A DNA stretch of 64,000 bases from Caulobacteraceae bacterium (GCA_019748055.1 JAIEQC010000001.1:1-64000); one strand, 5' to 3'. Shown: positions 39,258 to 48,949, counted from the first letter of the stretch. The notes: generated by a model not told the origin, from the sequence alone. Made by a program: numbers and translations.

Positions 39258-40709
39258 ATGGCCTTCTGGAACCGCCGGCGATCGATCGACGTGCTGACCG
39301 CCCCGCGCGAGGGGCCGGCGCTGAAGAAGACGCTCAGCTGGCCGCATCTGGTCGCCATGGGCGTGGGCGCGATCGTGGGCACCGGCATCCTGACCCTGAT
39401 CGGGGTGGGCGCCGGGCTGGCGGGGCCGGGGGTGATGATCAGCTTCGCCCTGGCCGGTCTGGTCTGCGCCTGCGCGGCCCTGGCCTATGCCGAGCTGTCG
39501 ACGATGATGCCGGCGGCCGGCAGCGCCTACACCTATTCCTATGCCGTGCTGGGCGAGCTGCTGGCGTGGATCGTGGGGTGGAGCCTGATCCTGGAATATT
39601 CGCTGGTCGTGTCGGCCGTGGCCGTGGGCTGGGCCGGATACGCGGTCGGCTTCCTGGAGGGGCTGGGCGTCGTCCTGCCCGCGGCGCTGGCCGCCGGGCC
39701 GCACGTCGAGGGCGGGCTGATCAATCTGCCGGCGGTGTTCATCATCGCCGTGGTGACCGGCCTGCTGCTGCTGGGCACGCGGGAGAGCGCCACGCTGAAC
39801 GCCGTGCTGGTGGTGGTGAAGGTGGCGGCCCTGGCCGTGTTCGTGGCCATCGCGCTGCCGGCCTTCGATGCCGCCAACTTCCAGCCCTTCCTGCCCAACG
39901 GCTGGGGCGCGCCGACCCTGCCGTTCCAGGAGACGCTGTTCGGCATCCCGCCGGTTCAGACCGGCGTCATGGCGGCGGCGGCGATCATCTTCTTCGCCTT
40001 CTACGGCTTCGACGCCATTTCGACGGCGGCGGAGGAGACCAAGAATCCCGGACGCGACCTGGCCATCGGCATCGTCGGCTCGATGGTCATCTGCACCATC
40101 CTGTACATGATCGTGGCGGCCGCCGCGATCGGCGCCCGCGCCCCCGCCATCTTCGCCCAGAGCGACGAGCCGCTGGCCTTCATCCTGCGCGACATGGGGC
40201 AGGGCACGGCGGCGCAGTGGATCGGCGCCTCGGCGGTGATCGCACTTCCGACGGTGCTGCTGGCCTTCCTGTTCGGCCAGAGCCGGATCTTCCTGGGCAT
40301 GGCGCGCGACGGCCTGCTGCCGCGCGGGCTGGCCAAGGTGTCCAGCCGCGGCGTGCCGGCGGTGGTGACCATCTTCACGGCCGTCGTGGTCGCCGCGCTG
40401 GCGGGCGTGATGCGGCTGGACGAGCTGGCCTCGCTGGCCAATGCGGGCACGCTGGCGGCCTTCTTCGCCGTGGGCCTGAGCCTGATCGTGCTGCGCCTGC
40501 GTGAGCCGAACCGGCCGCGCGTGTTCAAGGCGCCGCTGTTCTGGCTGGTCGGGCTGATCACGATGATCGGCTGCCTGATCTTCTTCTTCAGCCTGCGGAC
40601 CCAGACCCAGCTTTATTTCCTCTACTGGAACCTTGGCGGACTGGTCGTCTACCTGCTGTGGTCGGCGCGGAACTCGCGTCTGGCCAACGGCGAGGAGACC
40701 GCCGCCTGA
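39258..40709 (+). CDS. APC-family amino-acid permease
   Basis: A 483-residue transporter of the APC superfamily with about twelve transmembrane helices. The family start is VAMGVGAIVGTGILTLIG (helix 1 with the GxG unwinding motif), followed by FFAFYGFDAISTAAEETKNP, a hallmark of cationic amino-acid transporter-like permeases (CAT/YhdG group). It imports amino acids with protons or by exchange. The exact substrate cannot be read. The stop overlaps the start of the HPt gene by one base (TGATG). It is the first gene right of the tRNA and seems part of the backbone. Confidence 0.92.
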   Translation: MAFWNRRRSIDVLTAPREGPALKKTLSWPHLVAMGVGAIVGTGILTLIGVGAGLAGPGVMISFALAGLVCACAALAYAELSTMMPAAGSAYTYSYAVLGELLAWIVGWSLILEYSLVVSAVAVGWAGYAVGFLEGLGVVLPAALAAGPHVEGGLINLPAVFIIAVVTGLLLLGTRESATLNAVLVVVKVAALAVFVAIALPAFDAANFQPFLPNGWGAPTLPFQETLFGIPPVQTGVMAAAAIIFFAFYGFDAISTAAEETKNPGRDLAIGIVGSMVICTILYMIVAAAAIGARAPAIFAQSDEPLAFILRDMGQGTAAQWIGASAVIALPTVLLAFLFGQSRIFLGMARDGLLPRGLAKVSSRGVPAVVTIFTAVVVAALAGVMRLDELASLANAGTLAAFFAVGLSLIVLRLREPNRPRVFKAPLFWLVGLITMIGCLIFFFSLRTQTQLYFLYWNLGGLVVYLLWSARNSRLANGEETAA

Positions 40710-41062
40710 TGGCCGCCCGCGACCTGTCGGGCGCGGTGGACTTTTCGGTGCTGGAGCGCATGACCGGCGGCGACGCGGGCGTGTCGGAAGAGGTGCTGGG
40801 CCTGTTCGTGCAACAGGCCCAGATGTGGGCGCCGCTGCTGGACGTGCGTGAGGACGGCTGGCGCGACGCGGCGCACACGGTGCGGGGCGCGGCGGCGGGA
40901 ATCGGGGCCGGAGCGCTGGCTGAAGCCTGTGCCGCCGCCGAGGCCGCGCAGAAGGCCGAGGCGCCGCCCTTGCTGGACCGGGTGCGTGACGCGCTGGACG
41001 CTGCATTGGCCGACGTGGCGGCCTATCGGCACGAGCTGATGCTGAAAAGCCTGCGCGGTTAG
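40709..41062 (+). CDS. HPt-domain phosphotransfer protein
   Basis: A 117-residue helical protein with the HPt motif DAAHTVRGAAAGIGAGALAE, in which the His would take a phosphoryl group in a multistep phosphorelay. No other domain. The ATG overlaps the permease stop, and the frame ends 4 nt into the convergent chorismate mutase gene. Partner kinases are not adjacent; the CHASE4 kinase at 42998 has no receiver domain, so a link is uncertain. Confidence 0.85.
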   Translation: MAARDLSGAVDFSVLERMTGGDAGVSEEVLGLFVQQAQMWAPLLDVREDGWRDAAHTVRGAAAGIGAGALAEACAAAEAAQKAEAPPLLDRVRDALDAALADVAAYRHELMLKSLRG

Positions 41063-41373
41063 CCGCGCGTGCGGTCCCATTGCGCGAACTCGTGCGCGAT
41101 GCAGCGGTCGATCAGGGTGCGCCAGACGGGCTCGGCGATGTCGGGCGACAGGCCTGCGGGGCCGGCGGCGGCCAGCACCTTGGTCACCACGTCCTTGATG
41201 CGGGCGTCATCGTGGACGACGTCGCGGCTGGGCTTGATGCGGGCAGCGGCGTCCATGTAGCGCTGGCGCTCGGCAAGCAGCACGACCAGCGCGCGGTCCA
41301 GGGCGTCGACCCCGTGGCGGACCTCGGCCATCGTCTGGCAGGCCTCGGGCGCGGTGCGCGCGTCCACCTTCAC
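41059..41373 (-). CDS. Chorismate mutase (AroQ type)
   Basis: About 104 residues of an AroQ-type helical chorismate mutase: ACQTMAEVRHGVDALDRALV, LLAERQRYMDAAARIKPSR, DDARIKDVVTKVLAAAG and EPVWRTLIDRCIAHEF. The Arg, Lys and Gln/Glu positions of the family are present. It turns chorismate into prephenate for Phe/Tyr synthesis. I use the GTG at 41373; an ATG at 41442 would overlap the upstream reductase gene by 68 bases, and a second GTG at 41367 has a better-spaced GAGG. Confidence 0.88.
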   Translation of the reverse strand: MKVDARTAPEACQTMAEVRHGVDALDRALVVLLAERQRYMDAAARIKPSRDVVHDDARIKDVVTKVLAAAGPAGLSPDIAEPVWRTLIDRCIAHEFAQWDRTRG

Positions 41374-41374
41374 C

Positions 41375-42181
41375 TCATCCGACAAAGGCGCGCTCCAGAA
41401 CGTAGTCTCCGGGCTCGGCGTTCGAGCCTTCCTTGAGGCCATAGGATTCCAGCAGCTCGCCGGTCTCCTTGATCATGGCCATGGAGCCGCACAGCATGAC
41501 GCGGTCGCTGTTGGGCGAGAAGCCGATGGGCAGCTGCAGGTCGGCGAAGACGTCGCCGGAGCGGATGCGGTCGGTGATGCGGCCCGGCGTCTCGAACTTC
41601 TCGCGCGTGACGGTAGGATAATAGGTCAGCTGGGTCTTCGCCTCGTCGCCCACCAGTGGGTCGTCGTGGATGCCGGAGGTGAAGAAGTCGCGGTAGGCCA
41701 GATCGGCGACGTTGCGCACCGTGTGGCACACGATCACCTGGCCGAAGCGACTGTAGGTGTCCGGGTCGCGCGCCACCGACAGCCAAGGCGCCAGACCGGT
41801 GCCGGTCCCGATCAGCCACAGGCGCTCGCCGCCCGTCAGCGCGTCCAGCACCAAGGTGCCCGTCGGCTTCCTGCCCATCAGCACGTGATCGCCGGCCTCG
41901 ATCTTCACCAGCCGCGACGTCAGCGGACCGTCGGGCACGGCGATGGACAGGAACTCCAGCTCCTCGGCCCAGTGCGGGCTGGCGATGGAATAGGCCCGCA
42001 GGATCGGCTTGCCGCCGTCCGGATCTGGCAGGCCGATCATCACGAACTCGCCGGAGCGGAAGCGGAAGTCGTCGGGCCGCTCGCAGGCGAAGCTGAACAG
42101 CTGGTCGGTCCAGTGCTTGACCCACAGAACCTTCAGCGAGTGGAACGGGCTGGCTTTTTCAGGAACGGACGTCGCGGTCAT
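41375..42181 (-). CDS. fpr: Ferredoxin-NADP+ reductase
   Basis: A 268-residue flavoprotein of the bacterial Fpr type. FAD is bound by RAYSIASPHWAEELEFLSI. The NADP part has WLIGTGTGLAPWLSVARD, and the protein ends GDYVLERAFVG. It exchanges electrons between NADPH and ferredoxin or flavodoxin, often in oxidative-stress defence. The ATG at 42181 is chosen; 42193 would add four residues. It lies just upstream of chorismate mutase on the same strand. Confidence 0.94.
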   Translation of the reverse strand: MTATSVPEKASPFHSLKVLWVKHWTDQLFSFACERPDDFRFRSGEFVMIGLPDPDGGKPILRAYSIASPHWAEELEFLSIAVPDGPLTSRLVKIEAGDHVLMGRKPTGTLVLDALTGGERLWLIGTGTGLAPWLSVARDPDTYSRFGQVIVCHTVRNVADLAYRDFFTSGIHDDPLVGDEAKTQLTYYPTVTREKFETPGRITDRIRSGDVFADLQLPIGFSPNSDRVMLCGSMAMIKETGELLESYGLKEGSNAEPGDYVLERAFVG

Positions 42182-42238
42182 CGCGGGCTGCATAGACGCG
42201 GAACCGCGCGGGCGGAAGGGCGGCGTGGCGTCGCCCGA

Positions 42239-42892
42239 TCAGCGTCGCCATCTCAGACGCGCCACCAGGGCTCCGTCCTCGACGTCCGAGTCGCTCCAAT
42301 CCAGGCCGACGGCGAACCTGTGGATGATCGGAACCTCGGCGCCGATGAGCCAGTCGGTCTTGCCGTCCGGAGCGAAGCCGCCGTCCTCGTGCCCGAGCTG
42401 CGCATGAACCGACAGCGGCCAAGCTTCGGGCGCCCAGTCGAGACGGGTCCACATCCAGAGGTTTTCATCGTCGCCCGTGCCGGTCTGGGCGGGGGCCCAG
42501 ACCGCGCCGACGGAGACGGTCGCGGAGCCGAACGCGCGACCGATCTGGAGAGGGATTTCGACGTAATCGACGTCGACCCCGTCGGGGTAGACGTTCTGCC
42601 AGACGCCGACGTCGACGTCCCAGCCGCCCATCTCTCCGGCCCAGCCGATGAAGCCGGTCACCTCGACCTCCGCGCCGCTGTAATCTGCGATGTCGGACGC
42701 CCAGACGCCGCCGTAGACGCCAGAGGCATGCGACAGGCTCATGTCCCCCTGTGCGACGGGGCGCCCCGCGGACAGGTCGTATCCGCGATCCCGATACTCC
42801 GACACGACGGCGAGCGACGCGTCCCAGGACCACGATTGTGCGGCGGCCGGAACGGGCAGGGCGATCATCAGCAGGGCGAGCATCAGGCGCAT
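42239..42892 (-). CDS. Gcw_chp/TorF-family putative porin
   Basis: A 217-residue secreted beta-barrel protein: signal peptide (about 1-18, ending AAA), then the Gcw_chp pattern (DASLAVVSEYRDRGYDLSAG; YGGVWASDIADYSGAEVEV; FIGWAGEMGGWDVDVGVW) with alternating residues and a final aromatic-poor strand. Members are thought to be outer-membrane porins in Caulobacter-like and sphingomonad bacteria. The substrate is unknown. It stands alone between fpr and the divergent kinase gene. Confidence 0.87.
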   Translation of the reverse strand: MRLMLALLMIALPVPAAAQSWSWDASLAVVSEYRDRGYDLSAGRPVAQGDMSLSHASGVYGGVWASDIADYSGAEVEVTGFIGWAGEMGGWDVDVGVWQNVYPDGVDVDYVEIPLQIGRAFGSATVSVGAVWAPAQTGTGDDENLWMWTRLDWAPEAWPLSVHAQLGHEDGGFAPDGKTDWLIGAEVPIIHRFAVGLDWSDSDVEDGALVARLRWRR

Positions 42893-42997
42893 GGTGGTTC
42901 CTCCCGCAAACGACCCTGCACCGCGTCGGTTAAGGCAGGATTTCGTTCACCACGCCGGCTAACCCCGTTTTATCAGCGTCGGGAGCAATCTGTTCCC

Positions 42998-44620
42998 ATG
43001 GGCGTGCTGGCGCAGCATCGGGGGGACATCAGGCGGGCCGTCGGCATGGCGATCGCCTGCGCTTGCCTGCTTCTGCTCGGCGCCGGGGGACTGGTGCTCT
43101 GGGCCGCGGGGGCAGTCGACCGGATCGAGCAGTCGAAGGAGGTCGCCCTGGTCGAACGTCGTGTGGAGCGACTCCAATCCGCCCTCCTTGCCGACGTGCA
43201 GTCCGCGACGATCTGGAACGACTCGGTCGAACGGCTGGAAGCTCGTGATCTGACCTGGCTGCAGGAGAATTTCGGCGATTATTACGCGGACTACATGGAC
43301 CACGAGATCACGCTCGTTCACGCGGGAGACGGCTCCCTGATCCTGGCGTCGCGCGAGAGCGAAGTGGTGGCCCCCGACACGGTGGCGGGTTTCATGGCGG
43401 CGACCAGGCCGTTGAGGGACGCGGCGGCAGCGCAGGCTGCGAATCCCACTCGACGCGCCCGCTTCGGGTTCGAGGCTGTGGGGGGGCGCACGGGCGTCGT
43501 CGTGGCCGACGGACAGGTCTGGTTGGCGGCCGCGTCCAGCGTCGTGCGGGAGGACGATGCGGTCGAGCAGCCGTCCAGGGCCGGCGTCGTGGTGTCGGCA
43601 AGGCCGTTGTCAGGTGTCTTGGCCAGCATGGGAGCTGATCTCAGACTCACGGGGGCGGGCTTCACGGTCGAAAAACCAGCGGCACCGGCCGTGGCCGTCG
43701 CTGATCCGACCGGAGTTGTCTTGGGATGGCTGACCTGGACGCCGGATCGCCCGGGGACCGCAGTTGTGCGCGAGGCCGCGCCTTGGCTGGCTATCGTTCT
43801 GGCGCTGCTCATAGGGGCTGCGCTGGGGCTGTGGGGCTGGATGCGACGGATCGGTGGCAGGCTTGCCGCCTCCGAGCGGGCTCTGACGGAAGCGAGGGAC
43901 CGGGCTGAGGCGGCCAGTCGGGCCAAGTCGCGGTTCCTTTCAAACATGAGTCATGAACTGCGCACGCCGTTGAACGGGGTCGTGGCCATGGGCGAGATCC
44001 TCGCCCTCGGCGAACTGAGCCCGGTTCAGCGTGAGCGCCTGGATGTTTTGAGGGCCTCCGGGCAGGACCTGCTGAAGATGATCGAGCATCTGTTGCAGGT
44101 GACGCGCCTCGAGCGGGGACAGGTGCTGGTCGAAAGCGGAGCCTATGACCCCGTCGGCGTCGCTCGAGGCGTCGCCGATCGCCATGGCGAGGCGGCGCGC
44201 GCCAAGGGCCTGTCGATGACGCTGGAGTTATCGGAAGTGGGCGAAAGGCGGGGCGACGGCGGCCATGTCGCCCAGGTTCTGGATTATCTTCTGGACAATG
44301 CTCTGACCTATACGTCGAAGGGCGGGGTGCGGTTGAGCCTGGAAGGCGACGCGGAACGGCTCAGGTTCGAGGTCGCGGACAGTGGGCCCGGAATTCCGGA
44401 GGATGTACTGCCCAGGATCTTCGACGTCTTCACGCGAGGCGACGATGGCCTGACAAGTCGGCATGCCGGGGCGGGGTTGGGCCTGTCGATATGCCGGGGA
44501 CTGGTCGAAGCCATGGGGGGACGGATCGAGGTACGTTCAAGCCCTGTCGACGGAACCCGGTTCACCGTCGATCTCCCGGCCGCCCCGGCCCAGAAGCGGC
44601 CTTTCGACCTGGCGGCCTGA
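42998..44620 (+). CDS. CHASE4-domain sensor histidine kinase
   Basis: A 540-residue membrane kinase. The N-terminal helix (about 13-37) is followed by a periplasmic CHASE4 domain (SATIWNDSVERLEARDLTWL; then FGDYYADYMDHEITLV) to about residue 245, and then a second helix. The HisKA domain has SNMSHELRTPLNGVV as phospho-acceptor, and the HATPase domain has LDNALTYTS, DSGPGIPEDVL and GAGLGLSICRG. No receiver is attached. The ATG at 42998 fits the domain limits; the frame extends much further upstream as antisense. No response regulator is adjacent. Confidence 0.9.
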   Translation: MGVLAQHRGDIRRAVGMAIACACLLLLGAGGLVLWAAGAVDRIEQSKEVALVERRVERLQSALLADVQSATIWNDSVERLEARDLTWLQENFGDYYADYMDHEITLVHAGDGSLILASRESEVVAPDTVAGFMAATRPLRDAAAAQAANPTRRARFGFEAVGGRTGVVVADGQVWLAAASSVVREDDAVEQPSRAGVVVSARPLSGVLASMGADLRLTGAGFTVEKPAAPAVAVADPTGVVLGWLTWTPDRPGTAVVREAAPWLAIVLALLIGAALGLWGWMRRIGGRLAASERALTEARDRAEAASRAKSRFLSNMSHELRTPLNGVVAMGEILALGELSPVQRERLDVLRASGQDLLKMIEHLLQVTRLERGQVLVESGAYDPVGVARGVADRHGEAARAKGLSMTLELSEVGERRGDGGHVAQVLDYLLDNALTYTSKGGVRLSLEGDAERLRFEVADSGPGIPEDVLPRIFDVFTRGDDGLTSRHAGAGLGLSICRGLVEAMGGRIEVRSSPVDGTRFTVDLPAAPAQKRPFDLAA

Positions 44621-44674
44621 GACCCGCGACGCGGGGGGTGACGCGGGCGGAATCTGCCTCTAGCGTCGCGTCCC

Positions 44675-46927
44675 ATGCGTAATCTGCTTCTGGCTTCTGC
44701 CCTGTCCATGATCGTCGTCGTGCCCGCCGTCGCGCAGGAGACGAGCGATCCCTCCATCCTGACGGTCGAGCGCGTGTTCGCCAATCCGTCGCTGGCCGGG
44801 CCGGTGGCGCGGGGCGTCAGCTTGTCGCCGGACGGCGAGTTGGTCGCCTTCCTGCGGTCTCGCGAGGACGACGTGAACGTCCAGGACCTTTGGGCCATGT
44901 CGACCGAGGGCGGGGCTCCCTTCAAGCTGATCGACGCCCGCGCCCTGGTTCCCGACGCCGGCGAGCTGTCGGAGGCTGAGATCGCGCGGCGCGAGCGCAT
45001 GCGTATCTCGGCCCGCGGCGTGGTCGAGTATTCGTGGGACGAGCAGGGCCGCTACATCCTGGCGCCCCTGGAGGGCGACGTCTTCCTGGCCGAGCGCGAG
45101 GGCGGGGCGGTGCGTCGCCTCACCGAGACCGAGGCCGACGAGATCGACGCCAAGGTCTCGCCGCGCGGCAATTACGTCAGCTGGGTGCGGGATCAGGATC
45201 TGGTCGTATATGACCTCGCGGCTGGAGCCGAGCAGGCGGTCACGACCGACGGCGACGGCCTGATCACCTGGGCGACGGCGGAGTTCATCGCCCAGGAGGA
45301 GATGGACCGCGACACCGGCTACTGGTGGAGCCCGGACGAGCGCTTCATCGCCCTGCAGAGGACCGACGAGTCGACGGTGGACGTCATTCCGCGGCTGGAC
45401 ATCTCGGGCGGCGGGGCGACGGTGATCGAGCAGCGCTATCCGCGCGCCGGGCGGCCCAACGCCGTGGTCGACCTGTATGTGCACGACCGCACGACGGGGC
45501 AGCGGATCAAGGTCGATCTGGGCGCCAACCCGGACGTCTATCTGGCGCGGGTGAACTGGTCGGCGGATGCGAAGACCCTGTACGTCCAGCGCCAGTCGCG
45601 GGACCAGAAGACGCTGGAGCTGCTGGCCGTCGATCCGACGACGGGGCAGGGCCGGGTGATCGCCACCCAGACGTCGCCGGCGTGGGTCGGGCTGACGCAC
45701 GACTTCAAGGCGCTGAAGGACGGCAACTTCATCTGGTCCAGCGAGGACAGCGGCTGGCGCCACTTGTATCTGCACGGGCCGGACGGGCGGCGCATCCGCG
45801 CCATCACCACGGGCGAATACGCGGTCACCGGCCTGAACGGCGTGGACGAGCGGACGGGCACGGTCTTCTTCACCGCCTCGATGCGCGACGGGAAGGAATA
45901 CCCGATCGAGCAACAGCTGTTCAGGGCTTCGTACAAGCGCACAGGCCGGCCGGCCGAGATCACGCCGCGCGGCGGCTGGTGGTCGGCGTCGGTGAACGGC
46001 ACGGGCACGGCCTATGTGGGCAACTACAACGACCCGGACACGCCGCCGCAGTCGGCGCTGTATTCGATCGACGGCGAACGCCTGGCCTGGATCGAGGAGA
46101 ACCGGCTGGATGAGAACCACCCCTTCTGGCCGTACAACGCCCGTCAGCGCGATCCGGAGTTCGGCACGCTGCAAAGCGATGGCGAGACGCTGCACTGGCA
46201 GATGTCGACGCCGCCGGGCTTTGACCCGTCGAAGCAGTACCCGGTGGTGATGCAGGTGTATGGCGGCCCGTCGGGCGGCGGGGTGCGGCGATCGTGGCCG
46301 TCGGCGACGACCCAACTGCTGACCGAGGCGGGCTACGTGGTCTTCCGCCTGGACAACCGGGGCGAAGGCTATCGCTCGGCGCGGTTCAAGCAGGCGCTGC
46401 ACCTGAAGATGGGCCAGCCGGAGATCGAGGATCAGGTGCTGGCGGCCGACTATCTGCGGACCCTGCCGTTCGTCGACGACAACCGGATCGCGGCGATGGG
46501 CTGGAGCTATGGCGGGTTCATGACCCTGCACATGCTCACCGAGCCGAAGATGGGCCTGGCCGCCGCCATCTCGGGCGCGCCGGTGACGGACTGGAGCCTG
46601 TACGACACCCACTACACCGAGCGGTTCATGTCGACGCCGGAGGCCAATCCGGAAGGCTATGCCGCGTCCGACATCCTGGAGCAGCTGCCTCTGATGACCG
46701 GGCGGCTGCTGCTGATGCACGGCATGGCCGACGACAACGTGATCTTTGAAAACACCACCCGCGTGCTGAACGCGCTGCAGGAAAAGAGCCTCCCGTTCGA
46801 GACCATGCTCTATCCCGGCCAGCGCCACGGCATCCGGGGCAATGAGCGGGGGCTGCACCAATGGCGGACGTATCTCGACTTCCTCGACCGCACGATCGGC
46901 ACAAGGTCGCCGGCCGCGCGGGACTGA
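44675..46927 (+). CDS. S9 family peptidase, dipeptidyl-peptidase IV type
   Basis: A 750-residue secreted serine peptidase (signal 1-21, ending AVAQ). An eight-bladed propeller of the DPP IV N-terminal type (VSPRGNYVSWVRDQDLVVYD; GYWWSPDERFIALQRTDES, which holds a Glu-type motif) is followed by a C-terminal alpha/beta hydrolase domain with the triad GWSYGGFM (Ser), MADDNV (Asp) and GQRHGI (His). It removes N-terminal X-Pro dipeptides in the periplasm. The end overlaps the amidase gene by 67 bases. Confidence 0.94.
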   Translation: MRNLLLASALSMIVVVPAVAQETSDPSILTVERVFANPSLAGPVARGVSLSPDGELVAFLRSREDDVNVQDLWAMSTEGGAPFKLIDARALVPDAGELSEAEIARRERMRISARGVVEYSWDEQGRYILAPLEGDVFLAEREGGAVRRLTETEADEIDAKVSPRGNYVSWVRDQDLVVYDLAAGAEQAVTTDGDGLITWATAEFIAQEEMDRDTGYWWSPDERFIALQRTDESTVDVIPRLDISGGGATVIEQRYPRAGRPNAVVDLYVHDRTTGQRIKVDLGANPDVYLARVNWSADAKTLYVQRQSRDQKTLELLAVDPTTGQGRVIATQTSPAWVGLTHDFKALKDGNFIWSSEDSGWRHLYLHGPDGRRIRAITTGEYAVTGLNGVDERTGTVFFTASMRDGKEYPIEQQLFRASYKRTGRPAEITPRGGWWSASVNGTGTAYVGNYNDPDTPPQSALYSIDGERLAWIEENRLDENHPFWPYNARQRDPEFGTLQSDGETLHWQMSTPPGFDPSKQYPVVMQVYGGPSGGGVRRSWPSATTQLLTEAGYVVFRLDNRGEGYRSARFKQALHLKMGQPEIEDQVLAADYLRTLPFVDDNRIAAMGWSYGGFMTLHMLTEPKMGLAAAISGAPVTDWSLYDTHYTERFMSTPEANPEGYAASDILEQLPLMTGRLLLMHGMADDNVIFENTTRVLNALQEKSLPFETMLYPGQRHGIRGNERGLHQWRTYLDFLDRTIGTRSPAARD

Positions 46928-48501
46928 TCGCGGCGGGGCTTCTGGCCCTGACGCTGGGCGGGTGCATCAGCGTCGAGGTCACGCGGACGGAGAGCCCGCC
47001 GTCGCCGGTGGCGGCGCCCGAGTTCAGCAACGACGTTTCCGCCCCGTCGGGGATGACCGTCGTTCAAGCCCGATCGTTCGGCACGGACGCCGTACGTCGT
47101 CGTGCGGTGACGTCCACCGCCCTGAGCGAGGTGGCCCGGATCGACCGCGGGATGCCGGACGTCGCGCCTCAGAGCGTGATCCGGCTCAGCGACACGGCGC
47201 TCGAGGAGGCTGGATCCGTGCGCGAGGGCGGCGCGCTGACCGGCGTGCCCATCCTGCTGAAGGACAACATTGAGGCCGCAGGGATGCCGACGACGGCGGG
47301 GTCGCTGGCGCTGGCGAACAACGATCAGGGGCGGGACGCGCCGATCGTGACGCGGCTGCGGGATGCGGGCGCCCTTATCCTCGGCAAGACCAATCTGTCG
47401 GAGTGGGCCAACATCCGGTCGTCGCAGTCGATCAGCGGGTGGAGCGCGGTCGGGGGGCAGACGCGCAATCCCTATGACCCCGAGCGGACGCCGTGCGGCT
47501 CGTCCTCGGGCAGCGCTGTGGCGGTGGCGGCGGGGCTGGCGCCCGCGGCGATCGGCACGGAGACGGACGGGTCGATCACCTGCCCGGCCTCGGTGACGGG
47601 AATCGTCGGGTTCAAGCCGACCGTGGGGCTGGTGTCGCGCACCCATATCGTGCCGATCAGCCATTCGCAGGACACCGCCGGTCCGATGACGCGGACGGTC
47701 GAGGACGCCGCCATCGTGCTGTCGGTCATCGCCGGCAGCGATCCGCTGGACGCCGCGACGGCGGAGGCCGATGCGCGCAAGGTGGACTATCGCGCGGCGC
47801 TGGACGCGGGGTCGCTGAGGGGCGCGCGGATCGGGGTGATGCGGTTCCTGCTGCCGTCCTACTCCGAAGAGACGCGGGCAGAGTTCGAGCGGACGCTGGA
47901 CGTGCTGGAGGCCGCGGGCGCCGTGCTGGTCGACATCCCGGAAGGGCCGGACATGGCCACCATCGGCCGGCTGGAGTTCACCGTGCTGATGGTCGAGCTG
48001 AAGCATGACCTGAACCTGTATCTGGCCTCGACCGACCCGGCGCAGGTGAAGACCCGAACGTTGGCCGACGTGATCGCGTTCAACGAGGCCGAGCCGCGCG
48101 AGACGGTGCTGTTCGGCCAGGAACTGTTCGTCATCGCCGAGGCCACGACGGGGCTGGATGACGAGACCTATCGCGCCGCCCGGGCCGACTCGTTCCGCAT
48201 GGCGGGGCCGGAGGGCATCGACCGGATGATGGCCGAGAACCAGGTGATCGCCCTGATCGCGCCGACGACCTCGCGCGCCTGGACCAACGATCCGGAAGAC
48301 GACGACCGGATGCAGGGATCCGCCAGCCGGCTGGCGGCGGTGGCGGGGTATCCGCACCTGACCGTGCCGATGGGTCTGGACCGGGGCATGCCTGTGGGCC
48401 TGAGCTTCATCGGCGGCAAGTGGGAGGACGCGCGCATCCTGTCGCTGGGCCACGCCTATGAGCGGGCGCGGGGACCGGCGCCCGTGCCGCCCCGCCGTTG
48501 A
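46861..48501 (+). CDS. Lipoprotein amidase (amidase signature family)
   Basis: A 546-residue amidase-signature enzyme with a lipobox (LTLGGC, Cys near 35), so it is probably anchored in the periplasm. The Ser-cisSer-Lys triad can be seen: Lys in ILLKDNIEAAG, and GSSSGSAVAVAAG with both Ser. GTETDGSITCPAS is also typical. Substrates of such secreted amidases are unknown; peptide amides fit the adjacent DPP IV-type peptidase. ATG 46861 is the only usual start before the lipobox, giving a 67-base overlap. Confidence 0.9.
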   Translation: MADVSRLPRPHDRHKVAGRAGLIAAGLLALTLGGCISVEVTRTESPPSPVAAPEFSNDVSAPSGMTVVQARSFGTDAVRRRAVTSTALSEVARIDRGMPDVAPQSVIRLSDTALEEAGSVREGGALTGVPILLKDNIEAAGMPTTAGSLALANNDQGRDAPIVTRLRDAGALILGKTNLSEWANIRSSQSISGWSAVGGQTRNPYDPERTPCGSSSGSAVAVAAGLAPAAIGTETDGSITCPASVTGIVGFKPTVGLVSRTHIVPISHSQDTAGPMTRTVEDAAIVLSVIAGSDPLDAATAEADARKVDYRAALDAGSLRGARIGVMRFLLPSYSEETRAEFERTLDVLEAAGAVLVDIPEGPDMATIGRLEFTVLMVELKHDLNLYLASTDPAQVKTRTLADVIAFNEAEPRETVLFGQELFVIAEATTGLDDETYRAARADSFRMAGPEGIDRMMAENQVIALIAPTTSRAWTNDPEDDDRMQGSASRLAAVAGYPHLTVPMGLDRGMPVGLSFIGGKWEDARILSLGHAYERARGPAPVPPRR

Positions 48502-48573
48502 AGCTGTCGGCGATTTCACTGGCGCGGCGGGCGGTCGCGGGGTGTGATGGGGCCTTGTGAAGGAGGTCGTCTC

Positions 48574-48885
48574 ATGCGCGCGCCCAAGAAGTCCGAGACG
48601 CTGGAGGTTCGTCTGCCGTTCGAGACGAAGACGGCGTTCATGGCCCTGTGCCGGATGCGGGGGCGGTCGGCCAGCGATGCGGTGCGCGGCTTCATCGAGG
48701 CGGAGATCGGCGCGCGCGGGCGGCTGAAGGGCTGGCCCACGGCGGTCGCGGCGGCGGCCGGTCTGGCGCTGGGGGCCATGGCGGCGCCGACGCTGGCGCA
48801 GGCGGATTCGCGGTCCGGGGCGGCCTTCGAACGGCTGGACGCGAACGGGGACGGGGTGGTCAGCAAGGCGGAATTCGCCCGCTGA
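48574..48885 (+). CDS. Ribbon-helix-helix head, membrane helix, EF-hand tail protein
   Basis: A 103-residue protein with three parts. Residues 1-45 look like a ribbon-helix-helix or CopG-type DNA-binding unit (SETLEVRLPFETKTAFMALC, RGRSASDAVRGFIEAEI). Residues about 52-76 form a hydrophobic helix ending like a signal peptide (APTLAQA). The last 20 residues hold one EF-hand loop (RLDANGDGVVSKAEF). AAGGAGGT precedes the ATG at 48574. Such a mix is unusual; the head may simply be a cytosolic tail. Confidence 0.75.
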   Translation: MRAPKKSETLEVRLPFETKTAFMALCRMRGRSASDAVRGFIEAEIGARGRLKGWPTAVAAAAGLALGAMAAPTLAQADSRSGAAFERLDANGDGVVSKAEFAR

Positions 48886-48949
48886 TCCGCTTGGACACCC
48901 TTGGACAATCCGGCTGCACATCCTTTGACATCGGCTGCACACCTTCCGG

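Noticed and set aside
39210..41006. Minus-strand frame of 598 codons opposite the permease
   Set aside because: Antisense shadow rich in Arg, Gln and His with no signal or motif.
44660..46861. Minus-strand frame of 733 codons opposite the S9 peptidase
   Set aside because: The peptidase has a full catalytic triad and signal; the opposite frame is its mirror.
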